Shown here: one piece after another, positions 15,696-23,739 of the stretch
How positions within the stretch are numbered: position 1 is the stretch's first letter
Layout: each line of letters starts with the position of its first letter
DNA from: Lachnospiraceae bacterium
GTDB taxonomy: Bacteria > Bacillota > Clostridia > Lachnospirales > Lachnospiraceae
DNA: 46,704 nt
Assembly: GCA_014804365.1 (NCBI GenBank)
Contig: JAAUZX010000021.1
Coordinates: forward strand, 1-46,704
Reading direction: 5' to 3'
Program-made: the position numbers and the translations under genes
The notes under the pieces: generated by a model
What the model saw: the letters and a program-made list of their open reading frames with translations, nothing else
The model's database searches: none
What the model was told of the DNA's origin: nothing

Positions 15696-16157
15696 ATGAA
15701 AATTGAAAAATGTGAAAAAGATTCCTTTGTCGTAATCGGCAAAGAAGGTTCAACATTAGACGGCTCAGGATTTATACAAAAGCTATGGGACGATGCAAAC
15801 TCCCATTTTGACGAAGTCAAGCATTTAGCAAAAAAAGATGAAAACGGAAATATAGGCGGCATATGGGGTGCAATGTCTGATTTCTCCCGCTCCTTTAACC
15901 CATGGGAGGACTTCAACAAAGGACTTTATCTTGCCGGAGTGGAATGTAGTGATAACGCAGAAGCCCCCGACGGTTGGACGAAGTGGATCATTCCCGGCTA
16001 CGAATATATTTATATAGAATGTGAAAATGATAATACCTTCTCAGAGACAATAAAATATCTGGAAGATAATGATATTCCATTGGCAGGAGCTGTACACGAT
16101 TTCACCTGCCCCCAGACAGGGAAAAACTATATGTTTTTTCCGATCAGAAGGCTATAA
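15696..16157 (+). CDS. GyrI-like / AraC effector-binding domain protein
   Basis: A stand-alone effector-binding domain, as in BmrR and GyrI (SbmC), which bind small hydrophobic or cationic molecules; stand-alone versions can sequester drugs or hydrolyse ligands. The 153-residue sequence shows the internal pattern of two beta-alpha-beta-beta units: KIEKCEKDSFVVIGKEG at the start, a WDD..SHFDEV helix, the GIWGAMSDF strand, then WTKWIIPGYEYIYIECE and the C-terminal YMFFPIRRL strand. GGAGGTG lies 4-5 nt before the ATG. The same C-terminal residues occur in the remnant at 14937. Confidence 0.8.
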   Translation: MKIEKCEKDSFVVIGKEGSTLDGSGFIQKLWDDANSHFDEVKHLAKKDENGNIGGIWGAMSDFSRSFNPWEDFNKGLYLAGVECSDNAEAPDGWTKWIIPGYEYIYIECENDNTFSETIKYLEDNDIPLAGAVHDFTCPQTGKNYMFFPIRRL

Positions 16158-16185
16158 GCAAATCACAAGTTGGAAGGGCAAATAA

Positions 16186-16677
16186 ATGATTTATAAATAT
16201 TGCGCAGAATGTGGTCATAAGTTAGAAGATATTAAATGTGGTGATGATGATTGTAAGATTTGTCCAGCATGTAAAAAAATATATGGTAGTAGTCCTTTTC
16301 CCGTTGTAGAAGTGTTAGTAGTCAATGAGTTTAATGAAATACTTCTACTAAAGCAGAATTACATATCAGATACTAAATGGACAGTCGTGTCCGGCTATAT
16401 GATAGATGGGGAAACGATTGAGGATGCTGTTGCACGTGAAGTAAAAGAAGAAACCGGACAAGATGTAATTAGGTGTAAATATATATCCAGTTATTACTTT
16501 GCACCTAAGCAGCTTATTATGATTGGATTTATCGCTTATGTAAAGAAATCACAATTTACAAACTCTGATGAAGTAGATGACATTAAATGGTATAAAATAG
16601 ATGAGGTAAATGATGTCATAGCTCGCGAAAATAATTGCTCTGGTATGCATTGGGATAAATGCAAAGAGTTTTTATAA
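16186..16677 (+). CDS. Nudix hydrolase with N-terminal zinc ribbon (NudC-like)
   Basis: Residues 1-35 contain a Cys4-type zinc ribbon (YCAECGHKL, CKICPACKKIYG), followed by a Nudix domain with GYMIDGETIEDAVAREVKEETG (complete G-x5-E-x7-REUxEExGU). The zinc-ribbon/Nudix order is that of NADH pyrophosphatases (NudC) and related NAD-cap hydrolases, but at 163 aa it lacks the N-terminal NudC domain and the SQPWPFPxS motif, so the substrate may differ. GGAAGGG precedes the ATG. It ends about 50 bp before the promoter of the type III toxin-antitoxin locus. Confidence 0.88.
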   Translation: MIYKYCAECGHKLEDIKCGDDDCKICPACKKIYGSSPFPVVEVLVVNEFNEILLLKQNYISDTKWTVVSGYMIDGETIEDAVAREVKEETGQDVIRCKYISSYYFAPKQLIMIGFIAYVKKSQFTNSDEVDDIKWYKIDEVNDVIARENNCSGMHWDKCKEFL

Positions 16678-16727
16678 CAGGACTATTTGATGTAATATTC
16701 TTAGTATATAATTTTTTTAGGAAGCAG

Positions 16728-16756
16728 TTGCTATTTTTTGTCTGTTTGAGTATACT
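16728..16756 (+). promoter_or_regulatory. Promoter of the ToxI/ToxN locus
   Basis: TTGCTA (16728-16733), a 17-bp spacer and TATACT (16751-16756) lie directly upstream of the antitoxin repeats. Confidence 0.65.
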
Positions 16757-16762
16757 AAATAT

Positions 16763-16921
16763 AGGTTAATGCTTTTGGCTTAACAGTAGGCATATCTCGA
16801 CCTTTAACGGAGACAGTTATAAGCGGGCATATCTCAGCCCTAAGCGAGACAGTTATAAGTGAGTGTTTCGCCACTCGAAGTGCGAACCTAACAGTGGGAC
16901 GGATTTTCCGTCCCATTTTTT
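16763..16921 (+). ncRNA. toxI: Type III antitoxin RNA (ToxI-like), 36-nt repeats
   Basis: In type III systems an RNA made of pseudoknot-forming repeats is cut by the toxin and binds it. Here two full 36-nt units (16813-16848 and 16849-16884) both start ACAGTTATAAG; a shorter first unit (from ~16782) shares GGCATATCTC with the second, and a fourth partial AACAGTGGG runs into the terminator. GAGACAGTTATAAG recurs at exactly 36 bp. The unit length equals that of known ToxI (36 nt) and is close to AntiQ (35 nt). The third unit is diverged in its second half (GAGTGTTTCGCCACTC instead of GGGCATATCTC), which is unusual. The RNA boundaries are inferred from promoter and terminator. Confidence 0.85.
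16895..16921 (+). terminator. Terminator between ToxI repeats and toxN
   Basis: TGGGACGGA-TTT-TCCGTCCCA, a perfect 9-bp stem with a 3-nt loop, followed by six T residues. In type III systems such a terminator sets the high antitoxin-to-toxin ratio by letting only some transcripts reach the toxin gene. Confidence 0.92.
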
Positions 16922-16938
16922 CAAAAGGAGGATATAAA

Positions 16939-17433
16939 TTGGCAATAAAATTATATGAGGTCAATCCACAATATATTGATTATCTTGTTCCCCATGCTCC
17001 TCACCTGTTCCAAAATAAACAACCCGGACAGCACAATGAAAGAAAGTATATCGGTATTGTCTTAAATGTAAACAATATGAATTATTTTGCACCATTATCC
17101 TCCTTTAAATTAAAACATGAAAAAATGAAAAACAGTCTGGATTTTATTAAAGTCGGAAATTATGCAGTAATAAATATCAATAATATGTTTCCAGTCCCTG
17201 ATGGGGAGTATACATATGTAGATATTCCAAAAGTGAAGAATACACAATACAGAAAACTATTAACAACAGAATACCGTATCATAAGAAGATTACAGGATAA
17301 GATAAAAAATAATGCATCAGAGGTTTATAAACATAAAATAACCAATGGTAACACAACAGCATTAGCAAAAAGATGTAATGATTTTGTGCTATTAGAAGAA
17401 AAATGCAGTCAATATAACAGTATAAAACCATAA
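16939..17433 (+). CDS. toxN: Type III toxin, ToxN/AbiQ family endoribonuclease
   Basis: Toxin of a type III toxin-antitoxin and phage-abortive-infection module. The family core is visible: KYIGIVLNVNNMNYFAPLSS, with the conserved Lys and the Ser-rich turn used for catalysis, then SLDFIKVGNYAVININNMFPVP and a C-terminal helical region (YRKLLTTEYRIIRRLQDKI) ending at 164 aa. The start is TTG at 16939 with a perfect AGGAGG 7 nt upstream; the longer frame from the GTG at 16894 starts inside the terminator stem and cannot be right. The gene follows the ToxI array and terminator exactly as in ToxIN and AbiQ loci. The repeats and toxin should be a matched pair. Confidence 0.92.
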   Translation: MAIKLYEVNPQYIDYLVPHAPHLFQNKQPGQHNERKYIGIVLNVNNMNYFAPLSSFKLKHEKMKNSLDFIKVGNYAVININNMFPVPDGEYTYVDIPKVKNTQYRKLLTTEYRIIRRLQDKIKNNASEVYKHKITNGNTTALAKRCNDFVLLEEKCSQYNSIKP

Positions 17434-17490
17434 GGTTTGAAATTCCCCTTAAAAACCAACAAGTCACAATCAGAATTCACGAGGTATTTT

Positions 17491-18054
17491 ATGGACAGAA
17501 ACACTGCAGAACGATTACTTATAGAAGCAAAATCTATGAATGAAAGCGCATGGATACAGCACTCATATCATGTGGCACGCTTAGCAGAAAAGATCGCAAA
17601 TAAAGCAGGTATGGATCATGAAAAAGCGTATATTTTGGGCCTGCTTCACGATATTGGCAGAAGAAACGGCAATATGCAGGCCCGGCATGCACTAGAGGGT
17701 TTTCGATTCTTATCCGATATAGGGTTCGATGAAGGTGCAAGAATCTGCCTCACACATACATTTCAATACAAAGACATTGAAGCAATTTATGATACTTGGG
17801 ATTGCACCAACGCGGAAAAACATTTTATGGCAGAATATTTAAACGATGTTACCTATAACGATTATGATAAGTTAATCCAATTATGTGACGCTTTATCCTT
17901 AGCGAACGGCTATTGCTACGCCGAAAAAAAGATGGTAAACAGCGTGTTGAAATTCGGTTTTAAAGACACCACGATAAGCAAATGGAAAGCAATCCTTGAA
18001 TTGAAAGAATATTTTGATACAAAAATTAACGGAGATGTGTATTTACTATTTTAA
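17491..18054 (+). CDS. HD-domain metal-dependent phosphohydrolase
   Basis: HD proteins hydrolyse phosphate esters of nucleotides using a His-Asp metal site. The order of ligands fits: His in QHSYHVARLAEKIA, then HD in LGLLHDIGRRNG, then the later H and D residues in LTHTF and KLIQLCDALS. I start at ATG 17491, with GAGG upstream, giving 187 aa; the frame before it lacks a good start. It follows toxN by about 60 bp on the same strand and may be co-transcribed. The exact substrate is unknown. Confidence 0.85.
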   Translation: MDRNTAERLLIEAKSMNESAWIQHSYHVARLAEKIANKAGMDHEKAYILGLLHDIGRRNGNMQARHALEGFRFLSDIGFDEGARICLTHTFQYKDIEAIYDTWDCTNAEKHFMAEYLNDVTYNDYDKLIQLCDALSLANGYCYAEKKMVNSVLKFGFKDTTISKWKAILELKEYFDTKINGDVYLLF

Positions 18055-18093
18055 ATTATTAATATTACGCTCTTAATATGGAGGCAAACCGCA

Positions 18094-18993
18094 ATGAGAA
18101 TACATGATAAATGTATACCTTGTACCGTTAATCAGACAATTAAGGTTGCAGATATAGTTGGATTAAAAGAGAAAGACAACTTGCTGAGAAATGTATTTAC
18201 TTATTTAAGTAAGGTCGATTATAAGAGTACCTCTACTCCGGAATTAATCGGAGAAATTTTCTCGTTATTAAAAACCGAAACCGGTAATGATGATCCTTAT
18301 CAGGAAACAAGAACTCGTTACAATAAGATGTTTTTAGAACGGATTCCTCAATTAGAACAGGAGATCAATGCATCGGATAATCCCTTCTTGGAAAGTATCA
18401 AATATGCGATTATAGGAAATATTATTGATTTTAATCCCATTCATGACTTGTCCCTCTCAGATATAGAATCCTGCTTTGCAAAATTAAAAGAAGAATCGTT
18501 GGAATTGGACGATTCTGCTCTTTTGTTCCAAGAGATATATAAAGCAAATACACTACTCTATCTGGGAGATAATTGTGGTGAAATCTGTCTTGACAAAATA
18601 CTGATTAAAAAAATCAAGGAAATAAATCCGTTATGCCATGTTTTCTTTGCTACAAGAGGGGCCGCCGTTGTGAATGACTCGGTGGAAGCAGATGCTTATA
18701 CTGTAGGTATGGATGCTTATGCAACGATAATCAGCAACGGCGATTATTCATTGGGCACTGTTTTATCCAGAACTTCAAGGGAATTTCAAGAAGTTTATCA
18801 GAATGCGGACATTGTCATTGCAAAGGGACAGGCAAATTATGAGTGTTTAAGTGAAGAAAAAAAGAACATATTTTTTCTTCTCATGACGAAATGCAAGGTA
18901 ATTGCAGACGATATCGGAGTCCCTGAAATGAAAATGATCTGCATGAAAAACAAATATCTTCCCCTTTGTCAAATGCAAACAGCGTCACACTGA
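18094..18993 (+). CDS. DUF89/ARMT1-like damage-control phosphatase, altered 3' end
   Basis: DUF89 proteins are metal-dependent phosphatases that remove phosphate from damaged metabolites. The sequence has the N-terminal CIPCTVNQ, the metal-binding LGDNCGEICLDK, VNDSVEADAY, the KGQANYE motif (usually KGQGNYE) and the late LLMTKCKVIADDIGV segment, so the domain is complete up to about residue 285. The last ~13 residues (KYLPLCQMQTASH) are encoded by the antisense of a cupin gene, so the native stop was lost in a deletion joining the two 3' ends near 18950. GGAGG precedes the ATG. The enzyme may still be active, as the altered part lies beyond the motifs. Confidence 0.85.
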   Translation: MRIHDKCIPCTVNQTIKVADIVGLKEKDNLLRNVFTYLSKVDYKSTSTPELIGEIFSLLKTETGNDDPYQETRTRYNKMFLERIPQLEQEINASDNPFLESIKYAIIGNIIDFNPIHDLSLSDIESCFAKLKEESLELDDSALLFQEIYKANTLLYLGDNCGEICLDKILIKKIKEINPLCHVFFATRGAAVVNDSVEADAYTVGMDAYATIISNGDYSLGTVLSRTSREFQEVYQNADIVIAKGQANYECLSEEKKNIFFLLMTKCKVIADDIGVPEMKMICMKNKYLPLCQMQTASH

Positions 18994-19093
18994 CCGCATC
19001 ATTCTGGGCCAGCGTCTTACTAACAACCTGTCCCTCCTGATAAGACACCTGATTCTTTAGAATTAATACTTCTGATTTGTTGATGTTTTTCAT
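18953..19093 (-). pseudogene. Truncated cupin-domain gene
   Basis: A minus-strand frame from ATG 19093 encodes 47 residues that match the start of small cupins: KNQVSYQEGQVVSKTLAQND, then VSVTLFAFDKGEDI. In intact homologues this continues with the metal-binding GxxHxH strand; here it runs directly into the antisense of the DUF89 gene. About half of a ~110-aa cupin is missing. It is a deletion remnant rather than a working gene. Confidence 0.7.
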
Positions 19094-19111
19094 TATTTTC
19101 TGTCCTCTTCT

Positions 19112-20224
19112 CTAAAAAAATATTCTGGTATTATCGGTATATACCCCGATTCCTTTCTCTCGATACGCCTCAATCTCATCATCATCATTTACTGTATGTA
19201 CAAACATATGTATCCCATACCATTCACATATATCCGATAATCCGTCCTGATAATACCTCGCATTCATTGTGATTACATCGATATCATGAAGCATGCAGTA
19301 CTCTGCATACTGTTGCATTCTATCCTCCTCGCCCTTGTATCCCTCTAAGTATAATGTAAAAATATAATTTGGAAACAAATAAATCACATCCACAATATCA
19401 TGCATATACATATGATAGATCTGAACAACGAAACGATCCAACATCTCCTCACAGTCATTCCTTGCCGCTGCATCAACCAAAGCATAAAATTCTTCTTTAA
19501 TCTCCTCAGGTTTCGAATGCTTCGTATCTGTGATAATATACATATCCGGGTGCTCTTTAAGAAACTGCATAATATCATCTACTGACAACGGAGTGTATTT
19601 TCCCATCACCTTATGACTCATAAAATCATCCAATGTAGGAATATAGTCCTCGTCCCTGGAAGAATCCTGATTCGTCTCTCTGTTCCATAATTTCCAGTCA
19701 TGACATGCTACCATCTGCTTATCAGCCGTCATGATAAGATCACATTCAAACAAGCGCTTTCCCGCCTCATAGTTGTATTCCAACGCTTCCTTTGAGTTCG
19801 TGTATGTGACACCGTCAATACTTCCCAGTGCATGTACCACGACATCATCAGTATTATACCACTGCCGCCCGGCCAATCTGTACTGACGTCCTAAATAAGA
19901 ACCCACGTCCAATATCATTACTGCGGCGCAAACTGATAATCCCAATAAAAATGCAGAAATATACGCTGCTCTCCGCTTGTTCATTTCTTTACACACAATA
20001 TGAGCAATGAGCAAGATAACAAATATAACGGACGTTGGCAATACAACATATGTGGCAAACAGCATACGATTATTCTGCAATCCGTTTCTGAATGATTCAT
20101 TCACCATGGCAAAGGTCAAGGTTCCATATGTTCCCCGAATCCATAAAGCCGCCGTTATCACAAATATCATAATGCATAGAAAAACCACCCATGCCGCATT
20201 CCCGATTTTCGCCCGTATTCTCAT
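19112..20224 (-). CDS. Membrane glycerophosphodiester phosphodiesterase
   Basis: Residues 1-120 hold three hydrophobic segments (WVVFLCIMIFVITAALWI; MLFATYVVLPTSVIFVILLI; AAYISAFLLGLSVCAAVMIL). A GDPD domain follows: VHALGSIDGVTYTNSKEAL (HxxG start), FECDLIMTADKQMVACHDW with Glu, Asp and the second His, and the C-terminal FVHTVND and GVYTD segments. GDPDs release glycerol phosphate from phosphodiesters such as lipid head groups or teichoic acid. HALG instead of HRG at the first motif is a variant. Length 370 aa suits a membrane-linked form with an outward- or inward-facing domain. The gene is preceded by a palindromic element. Confidence 0.9.
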   Translation of the reverse strand: MRIRAKIGNAAWVVFLCIMIFVITAALWIRGTYGTLTFAMVNESFRNGLQNNRMLFATYVVLPTSVIFVILLIAHIVCKEMNKRRAAYISAFLLGLSVCAAVMILDVGSYLGRQYRLAGRQWYNTDDVVVHALGSIDGVTYTNSKEALEYNYEAGKRLFECDLIMTADKQMVACHDWKLWNRETNQDSSRDEDYIPTLDDFMSHKVMGKYTPLSVDDIMQFLKEHPDMYIITDTKHSKPEEIKEEFYALVDAAARNDCEEMLDRFVVQIYHMYMHDIVDVIYLFPNYIFTLYLEGYKGEEDRMQQYAEYCMLHDIDVITMNARYYQDGLSDICEWYGIHMFVHTVNDDDEIEAYREKGIGVYTDNTRIFF

Positions 20225-20258
20225 TCTTTATACTAATACCCATGCCCTTCTCACAGCC

Positions 20259-20305
20259 TGCGAATTTGTGAGCCAAGACGCTAACAGCGTCGGCACAAAT
20301 TTGCG
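20259..20305. repeat. Palindromic element A upstream of the GDPD gene
   Basis: An outer 12-bp helix (20259-20270 with 20294-20305, two wobbles) encloses a perfect GACGCT-AAC-AGCGTC hairpin (20277-20291). The start CAGCCTGCGAATTTGTGAGCC and the end GGCACAAAT resemble element B at 38931 (CAGCCTGCGAGTTTGTAGCC, GGCACAAAT). It is in the 5' leader of the GDPD gene. Apart from this the 20225-20475 interval holds only the doubtful small frame at 20375. Confidence 0.7.
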
Positions 20306-20374
20306 CTCATGCAAATATTATACTATATATTGAAAACAAATCAATCCTACTAAATTTATGACTTTTAACATCTG

Positions 20375-20530
20375 ATGGATGAATTTCTGCTGCAATTTGC
20401 CAATTACGAGAAAAGCACCCGCAAGCTTGATGGAGATACTTACGAGTGCCTGATTTATTATAATATGGATACGGCTTATGAAGCAGGCGGCGCTGTAACT
20501 TGTGGTGAACCACCACACTTCCAGGCCTGA
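20375..20530 (+). other. Doubtful small open frame overlapping the ABC ATPase end
   Basis: A 51-codon frame begins ATGGATGAATTTCTG and reads MDEFLLQFANYEKSTRKL at its start; the composition looks coding, but there is no convincing Shine-Dalgarno. It ends in the antisense of the last codons of the ABC ATPase. The ATPase tail (after VITQLYQAW) is itself longer than usual, so this may be a fragment of a lost gene joined there. I cannot name a family. Confidence 0.25.
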
Positions 20531-21528
20531 TACAACTGCGTGATTACCTGCTCAATAGGCGCTTTCCTGATTTCAACATCCATGATCCCATCAGTATGCG
20601 ACAACCTCTCCAGCAATACTTGAATGGACAAACTTGACAGATCCACTTCATATTCAAAAACCCCGTGTTGTCCGCCAAGAAGTCTGCACCCTTCAAGTTC
20701 GGGGATTCTGCCGTCTGTAGTAACCGTAAAATGCGTCAGATTTCCTGTGATCTCGCGCAAGCCATTGAAGCTGCCGTCATAGGCCAGCTTTCCCTTCGAA
20801 ATCATCAGGATTCTCTGCGCCATCTCCTCGAGATCATCCATATCATGACTCGTCACCATGATCGTCACACCGGCCTCCTGATTGATCTTTTTCAGGAAAT
20901 CTATCATCTGGCGCTTCGCAACTACATCCAGTCCAAGTGTCGGCTCATCCAGCAGAATCAGCTCCGGTGAATGCAGCAGCATCATTGCCAGATCCGCCCG
21001 CATCCGCTGCCCCAGAGACAGTTCTCTTGCAAAAGTATTCCTGATCTCGCCGATATCCAACAGTTCCGTCACCATATCCAGATTACGCCTGTACGTTTCA
21101 TCTGTGATGTTCCACACCACCTTTTTCCACTCAAAGCTCTGTATAACCGGATGATCCCACCAAAGTTCCGTCCGGTTTCCGAATAATACGCCAAGCTTTT
21201 TCATAAGTGTTATTCTGTCCTTTTCCGGTGACATTCCAAGTACTGAGACGCTTCCCTCCGTAGGCTGAAGCATGCCCGAGAGAAGCTTCATGGTCGTACT
21301 CTTGCCTGCACCGTTTGGCCCGGCATACGCCACAAACTCGCCATGTCTGATTTGGAAAGAAACATTATCAATGGCTGTCACAATTTTCTTTTCCTGATTG
21401 AAAATACCTCTCTTTCCTTCTTTTCTATGCCACTGTGTAAATGATTTACTCACACAGTCCATCTTTACCGCAATATCATCAAGCGCGGTGGCCTCCTGAA
21501 ACATATCTGTTGATTCCTTTTTGAACAT
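20476..21528 (-). CDS. ABC-2 exporter ATPase (COG4586 type)
   Basis: ATP-binding subunit of a three-gene exporter. Walker A (GPNGAGKST), signature (LSLGQRMRADLAMML), Walker B (LILLDEP) and switch His (SHDMDDLEE) are complete. The N-terminal extension with KRGIFNQEKKIVTAIDNV and the C-terminal regulatory part (VTTDGRIPELEGC, APIEQVITQLY) are typical of COG4586 ATPases paired with COG3694/COG4587 permeases. The start is uncertain: ATG 21528 or nearby; the gene overlaps the permease gene by about 50 bp. The tail after VITQLYQAW looks replaced. Confidence 0.9.
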   Translation of the reverse strand: MFKKESTDMFQEATALDDIAVKMDCVSKSFTQWHRKEGKRGIFNQEKKIVTAIDNVSFQIRHGEFVAYAGPNGAGKSTTMKLLSGMLQPTEGSVSVLGMSPEKDRITLMKKLGVLFGNRTELWWDHPVIQSFEWKKVVWNITDETYRRNLDMVTELLDIGEIRNTFARELSLGQRMRADLAMMLLHSPELILLDEPTLGLDVVAKRQMIDFLKKINQEAGVTIMVTSHDMDDLEEMAQRILMISKGKLAYDGSFNGLREITGNLTHFTVTTDGRIPELEGCRLLGGQHGVFEYEVDLSSLSIQVLLERLSHTDGIMDVEIRKAPIEQVITQLYQAWKCGGSPQVTAPPAS

Positions 21529-22321
21529 AATATCTAAATCCTTTCCTAAAGAAATAAGCTGCGGCAAGCGATATCAGCAGTGCAAATACCGCAGGATAAA
21601 AGTTTTCAAGTGTCGTCGTCTTCCCAAACAGGATCATCGTCGGAAACCATGCCGTAAGACCTGCCGGGAAAATAGTCAATAAGGGGTATCTGATATACAC
21701 CGGCATACCGGATAATGGAAATGTCATGGTATGCTCTACACTGTAGATCACTGTACTGGATATCTCCTCACACTGCACCGGCGCATAAAAAGCAAGACTG
21801 GAAAACAGGTACGAGCATGCCACCACGATCACCATACTGATCATCAATTGAAGAATCAGCATACCCGGCCACCACCACGGCAGGGTCATTTCCATCTTAC
21901 ATACGGCCACGCACAACAGTGCAATTCCTGACAGGAGACTGCTGGAGCAGGTAAACGGAAATATTCCGACTGTCAGTTGCACTGCATACGGAAGCGGCAT
22001 GATAAACATGTGCTCCCACTGCCCTCGTCCTATGATCCTGCTTGGAAACAGCGCATTACAGCCACCCATCATATTGAGAAAACCCATCACAATATTGCCA
22101 TATGCCAGCATGAACAGAACTTCATACCGATCCATTCCACCGATTCCGCCGAACTTCCATGCCAGAAGAAATATTCCGGAAATCGACGATATATTGGAAA
22201 CAATATCGGCAGTGATGGCAATTACCATAAACTTAGTGTCCCGCAGCAACGAAGCCAAATCCATCCGGGCATATATCCCAAGCAGCTCAAAATATCTCTT
22301 TATCTTTACTTTACCCACCAA
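21479..22321 (-). CDS. ABC-2 exporter permease (COG3694 type)
   Basis: A 280-residue membrane protein with six hydrophobic segments, starting with a short basic N-terminus and YFELLGIYARMDLASLLRD, typical of COG3694 permeases. It overlaps the second permease gene upstream by 11 bp and the ATPase gene downstream, so the three are translationally coupled. The cargo of this class is not established. Confidence 0.85.
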   Translation of the reverse strand: MVGKVKIKRYFELLGIYARMDLASLLRDTKFMVIAITADIVSNISSISGIFLLAWKFGGIGGMDRYEVLFMLAYGNIVMGFLNMMGGCNALFPSRIIGRGQWEHMFIMPLPYAVQLTVGIFPFTCSSSLLSGIALLCVAVCKMEMTLPWWWPGMLILQLMISMVIVVACSYLFSSLAFYAPVQCEEISSTVIYSVEHTMTFPLSGMPVYIRYPLLTIFPAGLTAWFPTMILFGKTTTLENFYPAVFALLISLAAAYFFRKGFRYYVQKGINRYVSGGHRA

Positions 22322-23084
22322 AACTCACCATCCTCTCTCTGTATCTCCGAAACCATATGACTGCGGCGAGCCATGTCACAATATTCCAGAAAAACTGTAC
22401 CGGAATAATCTCCAAAGCCTCCGCACTTCCCACATACAATGACAAAAATGCTCCTCCCAGACTGCCAAAGGGCTGATAGCTGATCCACCTGTCCATACCA
22501 AAGGGCAGTATTTTGAACGGAATCACCGTGCCCGAAAAAAAAGATACAACAGCATTCCTGATCACATATGTCAGCCATGAAACATTGCGCAACCTGACAG
22601 TAACGCAGTAAAACAGAATTTCAAATGCAAATCCAAGTGATACACTTAATACCAGTGACGGAATCACCCACAATGTCTCCGGCATAACACGAATCTTAAA
22701 AAGAGACGCAGCCAAAAACATGGGCAGTGAAAACAAAAGAAACATCGGCATCCACTCCCCGACCGTCCTTGCTATCACCTGACCGAACACGGGTATCGGA
22801 CGGGTAAACATCTCCATACTTCTGGTATCGTAATCCCATGCTGACAGAAAAGTATTCACAATCATCATATCTGTCAGCAGAGCATTGACATAAGTGTAAG
22901 TCATAAGCTGAGAAACCGACAATTCCACCTCATATCCGTTTTCCGCCAAAGATCTCCAGATAAACATTACCGGCACCAGATACACAATCTTCATAATCAT
23001 ATCCGGAAACATATATAACACGCCTCCGTTCGTTTTTTCCTGCACCGCCATTCGGGCGGTTGCCATATATTTACTAATCATCAT
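22311..23084 (-). CDS. ABC-2 exporter permease (COG4587 type)
   Basis: The first gene of the exporter operon. Six hydrophobic segments follow the typical MATARMAVQEKTNGGVLYMF start. I place the start at ATG 23084 (or 23081), because GAGAGG lies 4-7 nt upstream; the frame extended to 23174 begins in a poorly conserved, Arg-rich stretch. It ends in an 11-bp overlap with the next permease gene. The cysteine-rich small ORF at 23413 lies upstream in the same orientation. Confidence 0.85.
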   Translation of the reverse strand: MMISKYMATARMAVQEKTNGGVLYMFPDMIMKIVYLVPVMFIWRSLAENGYEVELSVSQLMTYTYVNALLTDMMIVNTFLSAWDYDTRSMEMFTRPIPVFGQVIARTVGEWMPMFLLFSLPMFLAASLFKIRVMPETLWVIPSLVLSVSLGFAFEILFYCVTVRLRNVSWLTYVIRNAVVSFFSGTVIPFKILPFGMDRWISYQPFGSLGGAFLSLYVGSAEALEIIPVQFFWNIVTWLAAVIWFRRYRERMVSFGG

Positions 23085-23236
23085 TTTTCCTCTCATTCTG
23101 CCGTACACGGCACTTTTATTTACGACCCTGTTTTTGGGCATAAAAAATCCCCGTACAGACTGTTTTGTCCGCACAGGGTCCTCGTCTTCGACTGAAAAAT
23201 GTCACAGCTAATTTGTGATATTCCATAAGCAGTTTA

Positions 23237-23413
23237 TCACAAAACTGCCATGCTTCCGGTCAACTCGTCACGTGGTGAGCAGCATACAAAACAATCCGTT
23301 TTTCCAAAAAAGGGCATAGTTGTCCCCAGCAGCTCTGTTTTGTAAGTAAATCTGCGCACAATATCACTACCGGCAAATAGCTCCTTAACTGCCATAACTT
23401 CGTATCGTTTCAT
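23237..23413 (-). CDS. Small cysteine-containing ORF upstream of the ABC exporter
   Basis: A 58-codon frame starts at ATG 23413, four nt after AAAGGTGGTGAG, one of the best Shine-Dalgarno sequences in the window. The peptide begins MKRYEVMAVKELFAGSD, and its second half holds CFVCC and several Gly/Ser/Thr residues. No signal peptide or transmembrane segment is obvious. I do not recognise a family. Its position, in the same orientation as and ~150 bp before an ABC-2 exporter operon, would fit a leader or an exported peptide, but no modification enzyme gene is nearby. Confidence 0.5.
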   Translation of the reverse strand: MKRYEVMAVKELFAGSDIVRRFTYKTELLGTTMPFFGKTDCFVCCSPRDELTGSMAVL

Positions 23414-23596
23414 GCTTCTCACCACCTTTCATAAATTGAACTTGCGCTTATTATACAATATCATTTGAAAGTTTACAACAGTTTATCTAATTTTATACCA
23501 TACAATGCTTTGGCGAGAGCGTACAATACTGCAATTTAGGAGATTGTTTACATATTTTCGTTATCTTCGCATGATATGTATTAACTTCGGTTATAC

Positions 23597-23625
23597 TTGA
23601 AAATGCCCCTTGCATATGCTATAGT
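23597..23625 (+). promoter_or_regulatory. Promoter of the short RNA facing the hydrophobic peptide gene
   Basis: TTGAAA (23597-23602), 17-bp spacer, TATAGT (23620-23625). No open frame with a ribosome-binding site follows before the terminator. Confidence 0.65.
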
Positions 23626-23631
23626 ATGTGT

Positions 23632-23715
23632 AGGCAAAGAACGAAATGAATGGTTCTGGTTCAGACCAATCGAAATCCCATAGAGTTGCAGCTCTATGGG
23701 ATTTCTTTTATGTTT
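23632..23715 (+). ncRNA. Candidate antisense RNA of a type I toxin-antitoxin-like pair
   Basis: The promoter above and a very strong terminator define an RNA of about 80 nt. The terminator is a perfect 14-bp stem (23672-23685 with 23692-23705, 6-nt loop TTGCAG) followed by TTTT and, after ATG, TTTTT. It is convergent with the small hydrophobic peptide gene ending 25 bp further on, so the peptide's mRNA 3' end would overlap it in antisense. That is the layout of bsrG/SR4-type systems. Nothing else is seen in 23426-23739. Confidence 0.6.
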
Positions 23716-23739
23716 TTGAGTTACACTAAACTAGGCTAA

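Noticed and set aside
16894..16938. GTG start for toxN inside the terminator
   Set aside because: It lies in the terminator stem; TTG 16939 has a perfect AGGAGG at 7 nt.
23237..23413. RiPP (lasso or sactipeptide) precursor
   Set aside because: There are no modification enzyme genes nearby; the cysteines alone do not support the claim.
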